Assembly (NCBI GenBank): GCA_002344055.1
Contig: DDTH01000006.1
Location: forward strand, 124,001 to 188,000
Direction of reading: 5' to 3'
Source of the DNA: Sphingomonadales bacterium UBA2369
Lineage (GTDB): Bacteria > Pseudomonadota > Alphaproteobacteria > Sphingomonadales > Sphingomonadaceae
DNA length: 64,000 nucleotides
In this document: positions 63,408-64,000 of the stretch, piece after piece
Layout of the letters: every line of letters starts with the position of its first letter
How positions within the stretch are numbered: the stretch's first letter is position 1
Notes under the pieces: model-generated
What the model saw: only the letters and a program-made list of their open reading frames with translations
Told to the model about the DNA's origin: nothing
Databases searched by the model: none
Position numbers and translations under genes: made by a program

Positions 63408-64000
63408 GTGGGGGCTGGAGCGACCGATCCGGCGGCGATTGCCGCGCATTTTCTGGCCGCGCGGCGTGCGGCGACCGGCCTTTCGGGCTATCCGGGCGCG
63501 TTTCCGCAAAGCCTCGAAGATGCCTATGCCGTCCAGGACCGCGCCATTGCAGGCTGGGGCGGGGATATTCTCGGCTGGAAAGTCGGCCGCGTGAATCCAC
63601 CCTATGAGCAGCGCTTCGGCACCGACCGTCTGGCCGGGCCGATCTTCGCCGTCGCATTGGCGCCGGACGAGGGCGTGGCGGAGATGCCTGTGTTCGCCGA
63701 GGGCTTCGCGGCAGGCGAGGCCGAGTATCTTCTACGCATCGGCCAGGCACCGCCGGCCGGCAAGACCAGCTTCACGCTCACCGAAGCGGCCGATTTGATC
63801 GACGCCGTCCACGTCGGGATAGAGATAGCCAGCTCCCCGCTCGCAACCATCAACGTGCTCGGCCCGGCGGCTGTCGTGTCCGATTTCGGCAACAATAACG
63901 GCCTGTTGGTCGGACCCGAAATCCCGGCTTGGCAAGACAGCGGTTTCGAGGATTGGCCGGTCACCCTGTCGATCGACGGCGTGTCGGCGGGGCATGGCGT
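63408..64000 (+). CDS. 2-keto-4-pentenoate hydratase / FAH-like protein (3' truncated by window)
   Basis: 197 residues are visible from GTG 63408, the only plausible start in this open frame, preceded by GAGAG. Begins GAGATDPAAIAAHFLAARR and includes ILGWKVGRVNPPYEQRFG, AGEAEYLLRIG and VHVGIEIASSPL, the pattern of MhpD-type hydratases (family ~260 residues) with the acidic metal ligands in EAEY and GIEI. Such enzymes hydrate or dehydrate 2-keto acids. The operator just upstream ties it to the uronate regulon, although the standard pathway has no step for it; a side reaction on 2-keto-3-deoxy sugar acids is a guess. Confidence 0.85.
   Translation, partial: MGAGATDPAAIAAHFLAARRAATGLSGYPGAFPQSLEDAYAVQDRAIAGWGGDILGWKVGRVNPPYEQRFGTDRLAGPIFAVALAPDEGVAEMPVFAEGFAAGEAEYLLRIGQAPPAGKTSFTLTEAADLIDAVHVGIEIASSPLATINVLGPAAVVSDFGNNNGLLVGPEIPAWQDSGFEDWPVTLSIDGVSAGHG

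Noticed and set aside
63401..63607. Alternative short plus-strand frame starting GTG 63401 at the window end
   Set aside because: It is out of frame with the hydratase, which shows continuous family motifs from 63408 to the end of the window.

Overview
The window is high-GC, gene-dense DNA with almost no intergenic space. The gene content (large TonB-dependent receptors whose barrels end in aromatic residues, a TamA-TamB pair, a LacI-controlled uronate regulon, DgcN/DgcA, an HAE1-type RND pump) points to an alphaproteobacterium, most likely a sphingomonad. This is inferred from content only; no rRNA or tRNA gene is present. There is no integrase, transposase, phage or CRISPR locus, and no gap between genes exceeds 300 bases.

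Layout. (1) 1-14.1 kb: the 3' part of a giant repeat-built exoprotein, translationally coupled to a secreted TPR-CHAT protease-like protein, then a TamA/TamB outer-membrane assembly pair. (2) 14.1-20.8 kb: moaA, a lipoprotein serine hydrolase, lysA and a TonB-dependent receptor. (3) 21-31.4 kb: a probable peptidoglycan / D-amino-acid salvage region with an AmpG-like permease, a penicillin-binding-fold hydrolase, a PBP4-type carboxypeptidase, a secreted amidohydrolase with an unusual C-terminal domain, and an operon of DgcN, DgcA and an N-acyl-D-amino-acid deacylase. A LysR gene lies just upstream, with a LysR-type box between. (4) 31.4-36.4 kb: cysD and cysNC (APS/PAPS synthesis) coupled to an ABC exporter, with a divergent lasso-peptide-B2-like gene. 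(5) 36.4-43.2 kb: a TetR-controlled lipid operon of a KAS III-like enzyme, a haem-oxygenase-like putative diiron protein, an unknown protein and an MFS/PlsC/acyl-ligase fusion. (6) 43.2-49.8 kb: an RND tripartite efflux operon with a divergent TetR regulator. (7) 49.8-64 kb: a complete pectin / hexuronate regulon.

How region 7 works: a TonB receptor and a secreted pectate lyase acquire oligogalacturonides. Saturated uronates pass through UxaC, a UxuB/UxaB-type reductase and UxaA. Unsaturated uronates pass through an RpiB-fold isomerase (DhuI-type, in place of KduI) and KduD. Both routes meet at 2-keto-3-deoxygluconate, which KdgK and Eda convert to pyruvate and glyceraldehyde-3-phosphate. Five near-identical sites (ATGACACCGGTTACC-like) lie before all five transcription units, and a LacI-family gene sits in the middle, so one repressor probably controls the whole set.

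The least familiar loci are the KAS III / haem-oxygenase-like / unknown / Aas-like operon, the orphan B2-like protein opposite an ABC-cysD-cysNC operon, and the exoprotein-CHAT pair.
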